Shown here one piece after another: positions 16,482-24,636 of a DNA stretch of 64,000 bases. Position 1 is the stretch's first letter. Each line of letters opens with the position of its first letter. Source of the DNA: Streptomyces sp. TN58. GTDB lineage: Bacteria; Actinomycetota; Actinomycetes; Streptomycetales; Streptomycetaceae. The stretch is taken from contig NZ_CP018870.1 in NCBI RefSeq assembly GCF_001941845.1, positions 62,001 through 126,000 of the forward strand. The letters are read 5' to 3'. The translations under genes were made by a program, and so were the position numbers. Under the pieces are notes generated by a model. The model was not told where the DNA came from. It searched no databases and was given only the letters and a program-made list of their open reading frames with translations.

Positions 16482-17039
16482 TCAGCCTGCGGGGGCGTCG
16501 ATGTCCTCACACGCGCTGGAGGCGGCCGTCTCGGGCGGAGTGGCGATCGCCTCCTGCCAGTGCTCCCGCTCCCCCACAAGGCCCCGCTCGGCCGGCTCGG
16601 CGTACCAGGCCCACGCCTCGGTGCCCGCGGCGCCCGTGGTCGATCCGGACTGGACCGCGATCACGTATCGGCGGCCGGGCTCCAGGACCGCGTAGCGGTC
16701 CGGATCCTCCGTCGCGTACCGGCCCGGGCTGCCGCCGTTCTTCACCCCTTGCGTGACCTCAAGGACGTCGCCGAACTCTCCCTTGAAGGCTTCCAGGGTC
16801 TTCACCCGGGTCGTCAGGTAGGCGCTGCCGCCGTCCTCCCGGTAGCGGGTGTTCTCGACCGCCTCCACGACGGCCACCGCCCGGGACCGTGCGGCGACGA
16901 CGTCGTCCCGGCCGAGGTCGGGTCCGCACACCGCATGCGTGGTCCCGGTCTCCGGGGCGGTGGTGAACCAGGCCGCGCCCGCTGCGGCGACAGCCGCGAC
17001 GAGGCAGCCGCCGACCCACATCTTCACGCCCATGATCAT
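16482..17039 (-). CDS. Secreted protein, possibly TIMP/NTR-like
   Basis: 185 residues from ATG at 17039 (MIMGVKMWVGGCLVAAVAAA), with a signal peptide or anchor. The mature part begins near THAVCGPDLGRDDVVAARSR and continues with alternating beta segments: AVAVVEAVENTRY, AYLTTRVKTLEAFKGEFGDV, LEVTQGVKN, YAVLEPGRRYVIAVQSG. A Cys near the mature N-terminus followed by a value-V-x-V barrel and LEPGRRYV is like bacterial NTR/TIMP-type domains. The ATG overlaps the stop of the upstream zinc protease gene (ATGA), so the two are translationally coupled. A protease inhibitor or chaperone role is inference. Confidence 0.6.
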   Translation of the reverse strand: MIMGVKMWVGGCLVAAVAAAGAAWFTTAPETGTTHAVCGPDLGRDDVVAARSRAVAVVEAVENTRYREDGGSAYLTTRVKTLEAFKGEFGDVLEVTQGVKNGGSPGRYATEDPDRYAVLEPGRRYVIAVQSGSTTGAAGTEAWAWYAEPAERGLVGEREHWQEAIATPPETAASSACEDIDAPAG

Positions 17040-17604
17040 CCCCACAGCTTCTTGACGTTGGCCTTGTCGACGTCGGTGGGGGCGTCGGGATACTGGGCGA
17101 CATCCGGCCACATCACCGACGAAACGGCATTCTTGCCGCTGCCCGACTTGTGACACAGACCGAGCGCGTGCCCGAGCTCGTGCGCCGCCACCATCCGGCG
17201 GGTCGCCGGGGGGGGCGTAGGTGTCCATGCGCGCCCTGTTGAAGCGGATCAGGTCCGTCGCCGCCGGCCCGGAACGGCGCGACCACACCCCCGCCGCAGA
17301 GCTGCGCGGGTCGGAGAAGTCCTCGTAGTTCAGGTCGTTGACGGTCGTCGCCGAATCCGGCGCGATCCTGATTTTCGCGCCCGGGTAGGACCAGGCCCGG
17401 TTGGCATGGGCGTACTCGGCCTTGTACTTGCTGCTCGCCGTCCACCGGATCTCACCGTCATCGACCGAGCTGTCCGCGCGTGTCTCGCTCGCGTCACTCC
17501 CCCGACTTCGCGATGCACGGCGCCGCCACCGCAGCATGCGCCGGCACCGGACTGAGGAGCTGCACCGCGGCGAAAACCGCCGGACCGGCCAAGAAGTTGC
17601 GCAT
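17036..17604 (-). pseudogene. Secreted matrixin-like zinc metalloprotease, two frameshifts
   Basis: Starts ATG at 17604 with GAAGGG upstream and a signal peptide (MRNFLAGPAVFAAVQLLSPV, then PAHA). The frame breaks at a CCCCC run (about 17507), continues as RGSDASETRADSS to IRWTASSKYKAEYAHANRAW and ATDLIRFNRARMDTYAPP, and breaks again at a G8 run (17209-17216). The last part has AAHELGHALGLCHKSG, the HExxHxxGxxH zinc site, and a Met-turn SSVMWPD, ending KANVKKLWG. Both breaks are in homopolymers, so they may be sequencing errors; if so this is an intact extracellular protease. Confidence 0.75.
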
Positions 17605-17771
17605 CCCTTCAACGGTAGGACAGCCCCCGCCGAGGACGATCGTTTCAGCACCGCCACCAGCCACCCGAACATGCCTGCGAGGGAGCCCGCGTGGGTACCG
17701 GCGCCGCCAGAGCGCAGGTGGTGCGGCCGCCCGGTGCAACGCGGCGCGGTGCGACGGGGCGCGGCGTGCGG

Positions 17772-18404
17772 TCAGTCGAAGATGCCGGTGACCACCAGGG
17801 CGCCGGGGACGACGGTGAGAGACGGGCGGACCTCGGGCACCAGCGGGAGCCAGGCCGTACGCACGGGCTTCTCGTTGATCAGGACGGCATCGCTGCCGAT
17901 CTGGATGCCCAGACCCGCGGCGGGCGCGCCGACGTGCCAGCCCCAGTGCCGGTAGAGGGAGACGAGGTCGTCGCGGGCGGGCGCGATGTTGGCCAGCGCT
18001 GCCCGGTGGCCCTCTGCCCGGTACCGGTCGAGGAAGGCCTCGGCGAGCCGGCGCCCCAAACCTTCCCCGCGGCGGTCCGCGCGTACCGCCAGGAAGTCCA
18101 GGAGGACCATGCGGCGCATGATGGTCTGCACGGGCACGCTCAGGCCTTCGAGGTTCAGGCTCAGGCCAGTGCCGACGGCCACGCCGATGACCTCGCCGTC
18201 GGATTCCGCGACCAGGCCCCGCGCGAAGCGGGTCTCGGGGGTAGGGCTCTGGAGATGGTCGGCCCACTTCTCCGGGGAGAACGGCTCCAGCGTGCCCTCG
18301 GACAGCTCCGTCGCGGCTGCGAGATCACCGTCGGCCATGGGACGCACCGTGACGGCAGGCGGAGGTAGGCGGCGTTCGGCCTTGCGGCGCGAGGCCGGGC
18401 CCAT
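17772..18404 (-). CDS. GNAT-family N-acetyltransferase
   Basis: About 210 residues from ATG at 18404 (MGPASRRKAERRLPPPAVTV). GNAT features: VRPMADGDLAAATELSEGTL at the start of the fold, VLLDFLAVRADRRGEGLGRR giving the R/Q-x-x-G-x-G/A acetyl-CoA loop (RRGEGLG, about residue 115), then AEAFLDRYRAEGHRAALANI and SLYRHWGW. The C-terminal 50 residues extend beyond the usual fold. Substrate unknown. It is transcribed toward the protease gene but about 170 bases apart. Confidence 0.8.
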   Translation of the reverse strand: MGPASRRKAERRLPPPAVTVRPMADGDLAAATELSEGTLEPFSPEKWADHLQSPTPETRFARGLVAESDGEVIGVAVGTGLSLNLEGLSVPVQTIMRRMVLLDFLAVRADRRGEGLGRRLAEAFLDRYRAEGHRAALANIAPARDDLVSLYRHWGWHVGAPAAGLGIQIGSDAVLINEKPVRTAWLPLVPEVRPSLTVVPGALVVTGIFD

Positions 18405-19098
18405 CACGCCCCCGCAGGGGAGCGGAAACCGGTGCCGGGCATGTCGGTGGCGGCCGTCGGGAGAGGTGTCAGCGGGAGCATGCCTGCACCGTACGCGAGG
18501 CGCTCCGCACCGCACGGCCCGATTCCGTGAACAGAACCGGCATCGACGTCACACAGCCGAACCCATGCCATGCGCGCCGAGGGCTCCACCACCGGCGCCC
18601 GCGGGCCCAGCAGGCGTGCATCAGGATCTGGAGGACCCCGTCGTGTCAGGTGGGGCTATGAGCGCGAGCAGCGCCCGGATCTCGCCGACCCGGGGGTGGC
18701 TCGGGTGGAGGCGCCCGCGATCCATCCTGGCCATGGCCCGACTCGGACGTTGCCGTCTTGCGCCTGTCGGTAGGTGGACGTTGCGGCCAGCCGCCGGCTC
18801 GTCACAGCGACCTGGCCTTGGCGCAGATGTCGCTCGACCGCAGGCACCGTACCGCCGCTCGACATACAGGGGTTCAGGGGGCGGCCCAGGGGCGCATCCG
18901 GGCGGAGGGTTCTGCGCGCGGCGGGACATCTTGGGCGGTCGCGTGATGGATGACACAAACGTCTGCGGACCGGTGAGCCAAAGGGACCCTTACGCGGTCG
19001 CGCCGCCGCAAAACTCCCTCGGTGCTGGGTGGAGCGGCTCTGTAGGGTGAACGCTTCTTCGAGATCAACTCGACCATTCGACAACACCAGGGGGGCCG
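18405..19098. other. Long intergenic region, no convincing gene
   Basis: About 690 bases. Several short frames are open on both strands (for example a reverse frame near 18650-18780 with HPSHPRVGEIRALLALIAPP), but none has start signal plus domain. It presumably contains the promoter of the secreted repeat protein. Confidence 0.45.
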
Positions 19099-20790
19099 GT
19101 GCGCAGTCGCCGACTCGTTTTCTCCGCTGCCGTGATCGCGGCAGGCATCGGGGTCATGCCGGGGGGCATGGCCCAGGCCGCAGGACCGTCCGCCGACGGG
19201 GCCCACGGCATCACCTCGTCCAAGGAGCTGCTCAAGAGCGCCGCGAACGCGTTCACCTTCAGCAGCCCCGCCGACCGGTCGGTGCTGAAGACCCCGCCGG
19301 CCGCGGGAAGCAAGGCTGCGTCCCCTGCGCAGGGGGCTGGTGCCGCTGTGGACGGTGACATCAAGATCGGTCTCAGTGGCACGGCCGGCAGCGCGCGGAC
19401 GATCGACCTGAAGTCCGAGATCACCAGCAGCCTGGGCACGCCGCTCAACGTCGTGATCGACTGGGGCGACGGCACGTCCGGCGGCGACGTCGTCGGCAGC
19501 GGCGCCAGCACGACCATCACCTCCCACCACACGTACGCCGAGGTCGGCAGCTACACCGTCAAGGTCACCGTCTACGGCCCCGACGGCGCCGCGGGCGTCT
19601 CGGCGACGAACGAGATGCCGTTCATCACCCCGGGCTCGGAGTTCACCCCGCACAGCCCCACCCGTCTCCTCGACAGCCGGAACGGCACGGGCGCCGCGCA
19701 GGCCGGCAAGGTGCCGGCGTGGGGCGAGGCCCGCGTGAAGGTCGCCGGGAACCACGGCATCCCGGCCGACGTCGCCGCCGTGGTCCTCAACGTCACGGTC
19801 ACCAACACCAGGGCCGCCGGTCACGTCCGCGCCTATGCCGACGGCACCGAGCGCCCGACCACGTCGAACGTGAACTACGCGGCCGGTGACTCGGTACCGA
19901 ACCTGGTCATCGTGCCGGTCGGCAAGAACGGCTACGTGAACCTGTACAACAGCGGCGAGCAGGGCGTCGACCTGATCGCGGATGTGACCGGCTACTTCAC
20001 CCGGACCTCCGCCAACGGCTACACCCCGACGGACCCCACCCGTTTCGTCGACACCCGCGAGGGCCTCGGCACCTCCCGGGGCCCGGTCCCCGGGCAGAGC
20101 CAGTTCGGTGTCCAGATCACCGGCACCCGTGGCATTCCAGCCGGCGCGAAGGCCGTGGCGCTCAACGTGACCGTCACCAACCCGCGGGCCACCGGTCACC
20201 TGACCGTCTTCCCCAGCGGCCAGGCCGCACCGAACACCTCCAACCTGAACTTCACCGGCGGCCAGACCATCGCCAACGCGGTCATCGTCCCCGTCGGCGC
20301 GGACGGGAAGATCAACGTACGCAACGGCGGCTGGGACCCGGCCGACGTCATCGTCGATGTCGTCGGCTACTACAGCCCCGACAGCGTGAGCGCCTACATT
20401 CCCATCCGCCCCAAGAGGGACCTCGACACCCGCGACCCCGCGCAGTGGCCCTCCGGGCCCCTGAAGCCCTACCGCTACGTCTTCTCGACCTACGGCGAGG
20501 AGAACCCGACGGCCACCGCCATGGTGCTGAACACCACGGTCACCAACACCGGCGGCGCTGGCCACCTCACGGTCGCTCCCGACCCCAACGCCCTGTGGCA
20601 GTACGAGAACAAGACACACACCCCGCCGGTCGCACCGAACTCCTCCACCCTGAACTGGACGGCCGGCAAGACCGTGCCCAACTTGGTCCAGGCGAGCACC
20701 GGCGCCCACGGCATCGTCGACTTCTTCAACCGCAGCGGCAACAACACCGACCTCATCATCGACATCTTCGGCGTCTACGACCGGCACTGA
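19099..20790 (+). CDS. Large secreted protein: PKD-like domain plus three surface repeats
   Basis: 563 residues from GTG at 19099, preceded by AGGGGGG. A signal peptide (MRSRRLVFSAAVIAAGIGVM, cleavage near AQA) is followed by a PKD-like domain around residues 80-170 (VVIDWGDGTSGGD, HHTYAEVGSYTVKVTV). Then come three repeats of about 125 residues, each with an N-terminal PTRLLDSRNGTG-type motif, ALNVTVTNPRATGHLTVFPS and VIVDVVGYY-type ending. The third is divergent (PKRDLDTRDP, MVLNTTVTNTGGAGHLTVAP). Such repeats occur in actinobacterial extracellular proteins and are probably cell-surface or matrix-binding. No catalytic domain is present. Confidence 0.8.
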   Translation: MRSRRLVFSAAVIAAGIGVMPGGMAQAAGPSADGAHGITSSKELLKSAANAFTFSSPADRSVLKTPPAAGSKAASPAQGAGAAVDGDIKIGLSGTAGSARTIDLKSEITSSLGTPLNVVIDWGDGTSGGDVVGSGASTTITSHHTYAEVGSYTVKVTVYGPDGAAGVSATNEMPFITPGSEFTPHSPTRLLDSRNGTGAAQAGKVPAWGEARVKVAGNHGIPADVAAVVLNVTVTNTRAAGHVRAYADGTERPTTSNVNYAAGDSVPNLVIVPVGKNGYVNLYNSGEQGVDLIADVTGYFTRTSANGYTPTDPTRFVDTREGLGTSRGPVPGQSQFGVQITGTRGIPAGAKAVALNVTVTNPRATGHLTVFPSGQAAPNTSNLNFTGGQTIANAVIVPVGADGKINVRNGGWDPADVIVDVVGYYSPDSVSAYIPIRPKRDLDTRDPAQWPSGPLKPYRYVFSTYGEENPTATAMVLNTTVTNTGGAGHLTVAPDPNALWQYENKTHTPPVAPNSSTLNWTAGKTVPNLVQASTGAHGIVDFFNRSGNNTDLIIDIFGVYDRH

Positions 20791-20926
20791 GCAGTTGCGG
20801 CACCGCATGCCACAACGCTGCGCAGCCCCGGCGGCCGCGCCGTCGGATTTCCCGAAGGCCCGCCCGGACAAGGTTGGTTGGCCTAGCCTGGGCGTGACGC
20901 GTGGGCCCTCAACTTACGTGTCACAG

Positions 20927-20959
20927 GCGCCGCCAGAGGCTTCACCCCTCTGGCGGCGC
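20927..20959. terminator. Strong hairpin downstream of the secreted repeat protein
   Basis: GCGCCGCCAGAGG, 7-base loop, CCTCTGGCGGCGC: a perfect 13-bp stem 137 bases after the stop. It may serve both strands. Confidence 0.65.
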
Positions 20960-21121
20960 GCGCCCGTCGGAGCGGTACCGCGCCCGGCCGGGCCGGGGTG
21001 GAGGAGCCGGGGCTAGCCGCGCTCCTCACCCCCGGGTGCGCCCCGGCGACACCTCCCCCAAGCGACAGCACCAGCCCCCGGCCTGATCGCGGAGCCGGGC
21101 GGCGGGATACCGGTACGAGGG

Positions 21122-21385
21122 TCATCCGAGCCAGACGATCTCCAGGACAGACATGCGCCGGGTGAGGCGGTTGACCGTGTAGACGACGGACAGCTGCCCC
21201 ACCGACGCAGCGCGGACGTCCTCACCCTCCGGGTCGCCGGTATTCCACTGAGGCCAGCCCCACGGGGAACGGACCGCGATGTCCAGGACGTCGCGGACCA
21301 TCTCCCGGGCAGGCGCGGGAAGCCCGGCGAGAGTCTTTGCGGTGTGCGGGGACAGGCGCACCGCCCACGGCTGTTCATCCGTCAC
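21122..21385 (-). CDS. RelE/ParE-like toxin
   Basis: 87 residues from GTG at 21385 (VTDEQPWAVRLSPHTAKTLA). Features of the RelE/ParE fold: an N-terminal strand then a helix with PAPAREMVRDVLDIAVRSPW, a central GEDVRAASVGQLSVVYTVNR (the R-x-x-x-x-G-x-x-R/V-V-Y strand) and the terminal strand MSVLEIVWLG. RelE-type toxins cut mRNA on ribosomes; ParE-type poison gyrase; the sequence does not decide. Its start overlaps the stop of the upstream gene by four bases (GTGA), the usual antitoxin-toxin arrangement. Confidence 0.7.
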   Translation of the reverse strand: MTDEQPWAVRLSPHTAKTLAGLPAPAREMVRDVLDIAVRSPWGWPQWNTGDPEGEDVRAASVGQLSVVYTVNRLTRRMSVLEIVWLG

Positions 21386-21686
21386 GGGCGGCCGCCGAGG
21401 ACGTCGTCGAGGTCGATGAAGCCGGAGTCGTCCTGGCCGGAGTCCATGAACGCATCCACGGCCGGGGCCGCGGCGACCCGGAGCTGCCAGGTGCGTACGA
21501 CGTCGTGCAGGGGGGTGAGGCTGAAGGTGTGGCGGGCGTCGTCCAGGGCCTTGGCCCAGTCCCGTTCGAACGCCGGCACCCACATCTCCGCGCGACGGTC
21601 CGCGCGCAACTGCGAACGGAGTTCGGCCGCAGCCCCGGGGGCGGGCGCATACGGGGTGACAGGGGTGTGGTCGGGCTGGGCGCTCA
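21382..21686 (-). CDS. Putative antitoxin (resembles DUF6247)
   Basis: 101 residues from ATG at 21686 with GGAGG upstream (MSAQPDHTPVTPYAPAPGAA). Helical middle: AELRSQLRADRRAEMWVPAF, ERDWAKALDDARHTFSLTPL, DVVRTWQLRVAAAP; acidic C-terminus SGQDDSGFIDLDDVLGG, which would be the toxin-binding tail. From memory this matches the Streptomyces family DUF6247, typically adjacent to RelE-like genes. It overlaps the toxin start, so it is the first gene of a coupled pair. Confidence 0.6.
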
Positions 21687-21907
21687 TCGAGGGTTCCTCC
21701 CGGCGGCGGGTCGTACCGCAACGGTACGCGCGCCGGGACAGTGCGGAAGCCTGCATGGTCCGATCCCTCCCCGCCGGGCGAGGGTGCGCGCGGGGGACCG
21801 GACGTGCCGGCGCAGTGGCTCGTCCTGCGTGTTCCTGGTGGCCGCCGCGTGGTGGAAGTCGGTTTGTCGCGCGGTCGGTGTCGCTCGGGACGCCGGTCAG
21901 GAGCCGG

Positions 21908-22486
21908 TCACGGCCGTACACGGGGCTGCTCCTGGACATCGGGGGTGGTTGGGGGCTGCACGACGATGTGGCCGAGCTGGGAGTGCGGGCGGCGGATGGT
22001 GTAGCGGAAGCCGGTCAGGATGGCGGCGAGGGCGGTGTCCATGGCGTTGCGGACCGCGTAATAGCGGACGGCGTCCTCGTCGTCCGTGCCGTCGTTGTCC
22101 GCTGTAGCGAGTGCGGCGCGGTCAAGGCGGGCGTGGGGCAGCCAGTCGACCACAACCTGTCCGTCTTCGATGTAGACCGCGACGCCGCCCTGTTCCTCGT
22201 CCGTCAGCGGCTGGGGCGGCGCCACATGGAAACCAACCGTGGCAAGGTCAAGGCGCACCTGCTCGAGGAGCAGCTCGGGGGCGACAGGAGGGAGCCCCTC
22301 GGCCCAGTCGCGGAAGGCAGCCACTTCCTCCTCCTGGCGCTGGTGGTCGTCGGCGGCCCGGCTGTTCGCCTCACGCTCGGCGTCGGTCTTCGGGTCCGGG
22401 TACGGGTTGAGCCGAAGCACGATAGCTGTCACCGTCGGCCTCCACTGGCCTGCGGCATCCAGCGAGCAAAGCACCGTGGTTGTCAC
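21908..22486 (-). CDS. Hypothetical acidic protein
   Basis: 192 residues from GTG at 22486 (VTTTVLCSLDAAGQWRPTVT); internal GTGs are possible starts. N-terminal part has IVLRLNPYPDPKTDAERE, the middle PELLLEQVRLDLATVGFHVA and an acidic loop TADNDGTDDEDAVRYYA, ending HSQLGHIVVQPPTTPDV. It appears soluble with a mixed fold. No family recognised. It lies 70 bases downstream of, and on the same strand as, 22557-23624, possibly co-transcribed. Confidence 0.5.
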   Translation of the reverse strand: MTTTVLCSLDAAGQWRPTVTAIVLRLNPYPDPKTDAEREANSRAADDHQRQEEEVAAFRDWAEGLPPVAPELLLEQVRLDLATVGFHVAPPQPLTDEEQGGVAVYIEDGQVVVDWLPHARLDRAALATADNDGTDDEDAVRYYAVRNAMDTALAAILTGFRYTIRRPHSQLGHIVVQPPTTPDVQEQPRVRP

Positions 22487-22556
22487 CGGGTCGGCACGCT
22501 ACTTGTCCCCAGCAGCGCGCGAAGCAGGTTGGGTGTCACCGGCGCGCCGGGACAGT

Positions 22557-23624
22557 TCATTGGATCAAGTCGGTGTGCGGATGCTCGGGGGTGGTCGGGC
22601 AGACGTAGATCTGCATGTTGTCCGTGCTGCCTACTTCTACCCCCGTCGGCTGGGCGGGGTCCTGGCCCGCGTAGTGAGAGCCAGCGGCGTTGGCCTGGTC
22701 TTCCTGTGGCACCCAGCCTTCGTCGCCGTCCCACTCACAGGAAGCGATTGTCAGCAGCGGGACCATCTGTGCCTCGCACACGACGCAGTACCGGGGGATT
22801 GGGTCGGTACGGCCCCACGGGGGCCAGCCGCCGACCTTCCAGCCGGGTGCGTTGCTCAGATGAATGGAGTAGAAGTCGCGCGGATACGCCGCGTAGGAGC
22901 CGGCCATGTCGGCGCCGCCTGCCTGCCACTTGTTCGAGTCCTCCAGCATCTCCTGCAGTTCTGGGCTCAGGTCCAGGCTGTTGGGGTACTCGGTGATCGC
23001 TTCTGGGGCCAGCAGGCACGGTTCCGGCACGTAACCCGCATAGTCCGCTTCGTACGGTTCCGGTGGTGTGCCGAGGACGTCGCCGACCTCGGCCGCCGAC
23101 CGCCAGAACAGTGCGGTCGCCGGCTTGTAATCCGGAGCGTGCTCATACGGGCACCAGAGAACCTGAAGGAGATCGGCCTGCCCGGGCGGCCGCAACAGGG
23201 GTACGTCGCGCACGAACAGCTGAGCCACGGGCAGCATCGGGACCGGACATTCCGCCGGGCCAGGAGGGCCGGCTTCGAGCCGTTCGGCGAGCCACGCGGC
23301 ATTGCGCTCCTTGAGCGCCTCCTCTGCAGGCGTGAGCGCGGGAACCGAGCCGTCAGGGCTCCACCGGGAAGACAAGATCCGGCGGAGCCGCACTTCGGTC
23401 GGCGAACGGCGGGATCCTGTGTCCACATGCAGGTGAACGTCTTCGCAGTGCGGCCACGGCTCGCCTGCCGGCCACAGCAACGGCCCGCCGACCGAACTTT
23501 CCCTGACCGACGGCGACCCCGGACGCGGATGCAACCGTATCGCTGGGCGCGCCAGCGGCGCGAGTTCAGGAAAGACCACTGCCACCTTGACAGGCCGCGG
23601 CGGAGTAGTTCGTACGAAACTCAT
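22557..23624 (-). CDS. DUF1963-like hypothetical protein
   Basis: 355 residues from ATG at 23624 (MSFVRTTPPRPVKVAVVFPE). The segment SVGGPLLWPAGEPWPHCED resembles the GG-x-P-x-x-P-x-x-x-WP motif of DUF1963 proteins; further on come VAQLFVRDVPLL, LQVLWCPYEH, and a second half WKVGGWPPWGRTDPIPRYCV with CVVCEAQMVPLLTIASCEWD. The CVVC pair may bind metal. A cytoplasmic regulatory or binding protein of unknown role. Probably the first gene of a two-gene unit with 21908-22486. Confidence 0.6.
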   Translation of the reverse strand: MSFVRTTPPRPVKVAVVFPELAPLARPAIRLHPRPGSPSVRESSVGGPLLWPAGEPWPHCEDVHLHVDTGSRRSPTEVRLRRILSSRWSPDGSVPALTPAEEALKERNAAWLAERLEAGPPGPAECPVPMLPVAQLFVRDVPLLRPPGQADLLQVLWCPYEHAPDYKPATALFWRSAAEVGDVLGTPPEPYEADYAGYVPEPCLLAPEAITEYPNSLDLSPELQEMLEDSNKWQAGGADMAGSYAAYPRDFYSIHLSNAPGWKVGGWPPWGRTDPIPRYCVVCEAQMVPLLTIASCEWDGDEGWVPQEDQANAAGSHYAGQDPAQPTGVEVGSTDNMQIYVCPTTPEHPHTDLIQ

Positions 23625-23836
23625 GCCGGTGATCTTGTCACCAGCTACCGACAGCAGGGGCCAGCCCACCCGGCACCCCCGGGCGGCCCAACCATACGAA
23701 GGCCAACCACAACGCCCAAAGCCCGATCGCGCAGCGGGCCCCGTCCGGCGTTGCCGGTGACAACACACTGCCTTGGTGACAACCATCGTGCTTCGGCTCA
23801 CGGGTAATTGATGCTCGCCATCCAAGGGCTCCTAAT

Positions 23837-24394
23837 TCAGAAGCTGATATCCAGGTAGTCGATGTCGCTGATTTCTACCTTCGACAGTCCCATAGCGCGG
23901 GCCCCGTCGTCCTGGAAATAGATTTCCCTGAACCCGTCGGCGACGATCTGGCGCATCTGCTGATCGCTCATGCCTGCCTCGCGGGCGTCGAAGAGGCGCT
24001 GCGCGTAGTACGGGGGGAGGTGGACGGTCAGGCGGCGGAACCGGCCGTCGTCGGTCGAGCCGACCGGGGCGGTGTAGCCGAACCGGGCGCGGGTCTCCAC
24101 GGTGATGCCGGCGGTGGTGGCGGCCTGCTTGCGGCGGCGCCCGCGGACCACGGGCTGCCAGCGGGCGCGGACGGCGTCGTCGATGCGGTCGGCGATCTCC
24201 TTCGGCGGGGTCTTCCGGTCGCCCTTGCGGTAGCGCTCCACCGAGCGCTGGCTGATCCCCAGCTCGGCGGCGACCGCGCTGGTGGACTTGAGCTTCTTGA
24301 CCAGGAAGTTGATGCGGCCCTTGAGGGTCTTGGGGGGATCCTGGGTGAACCCTTCCCGGTCGGCTCGCTCGATCGCGTCCTCGATCTCTCCCAC
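23837..24394 (-). CDS. tpg: Telomere terminal protein Tpg
   Basis: 185 residues, the usual length of Streptomyces Tpg, from GTG or ATG at 24394 (MGEIEDAIERADREGFTQDP). An HTH lies at about 37-58 (STSAVAAELGISQRSVERYR). The region AATTAGITVETRARFGYTAP precedes VGSTDDGRF, which places Thr at position 114, the residue known in S. coelicolor/lividans Tpg as the nucleotide-primed site. The C-terminus ends KVEISDIDYLDISF. Tpg covalently caps 5' ends and primes patching of the 3' overhangs. Downstream of tap, as expected for a tap-tpg operon. Confidence 0.93.
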   Translation of the reverse strand: MGEIEDAIERADREGFTQDPPKTLKGRINFLVKKLKSTSAVAAELGISQRSVERYRKGDRKTPPKEIADRIDDAVRARWQPVVRGRRRKQAATTAGITVETRARFGYTAPVGSTDDGRFRRLTVHLPPYYAQRLFDAREAGMSDQQMRQIVADGFREIYFQDDGARAMGLSKVEISDIDYLDISF

Positions 24395-24636
24395 GGTGGA
24401 ACTCCTCTCTCAGCAGGGTGTGCTCTGCCCCGCTGCGGCAGGGCGGGGGTGGGCTGGGCGTTGGGGGTCCGCGCGTCTCGCGCGGGACCGATCCGCCACG
24501 AGCGGCTGTGGCGGGGTAGGGAGCATGCGCAGAGCGGCCGCTGGCGGCACAACCACGCTCGTTCGCAGGGGGACGGGATGGTGATGCCTCCGCAGCCGCT
24601 GGCAGAGCTGCGGAGGGCGCTGTCGTCGGTGTGGGG
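24395..24636. other. tap-tpg intergenic region
   Basis: 242 bases between tap and tpg, longer than in compact tap-tpg operons. A small hairpin (CTGCC, 7 bases, GGCAG at about 24425-24441) lies just upstream of tpg. It may hold a separate tpg promoter. Confidence 0.4.

Noticed and set aside
18874..20871. 665-codon reverse frame opposite the secreted repeat protein
   Set aside because: No ribosome site or domain; it is the antisense of a clear signal-peptide protein with three repeats.
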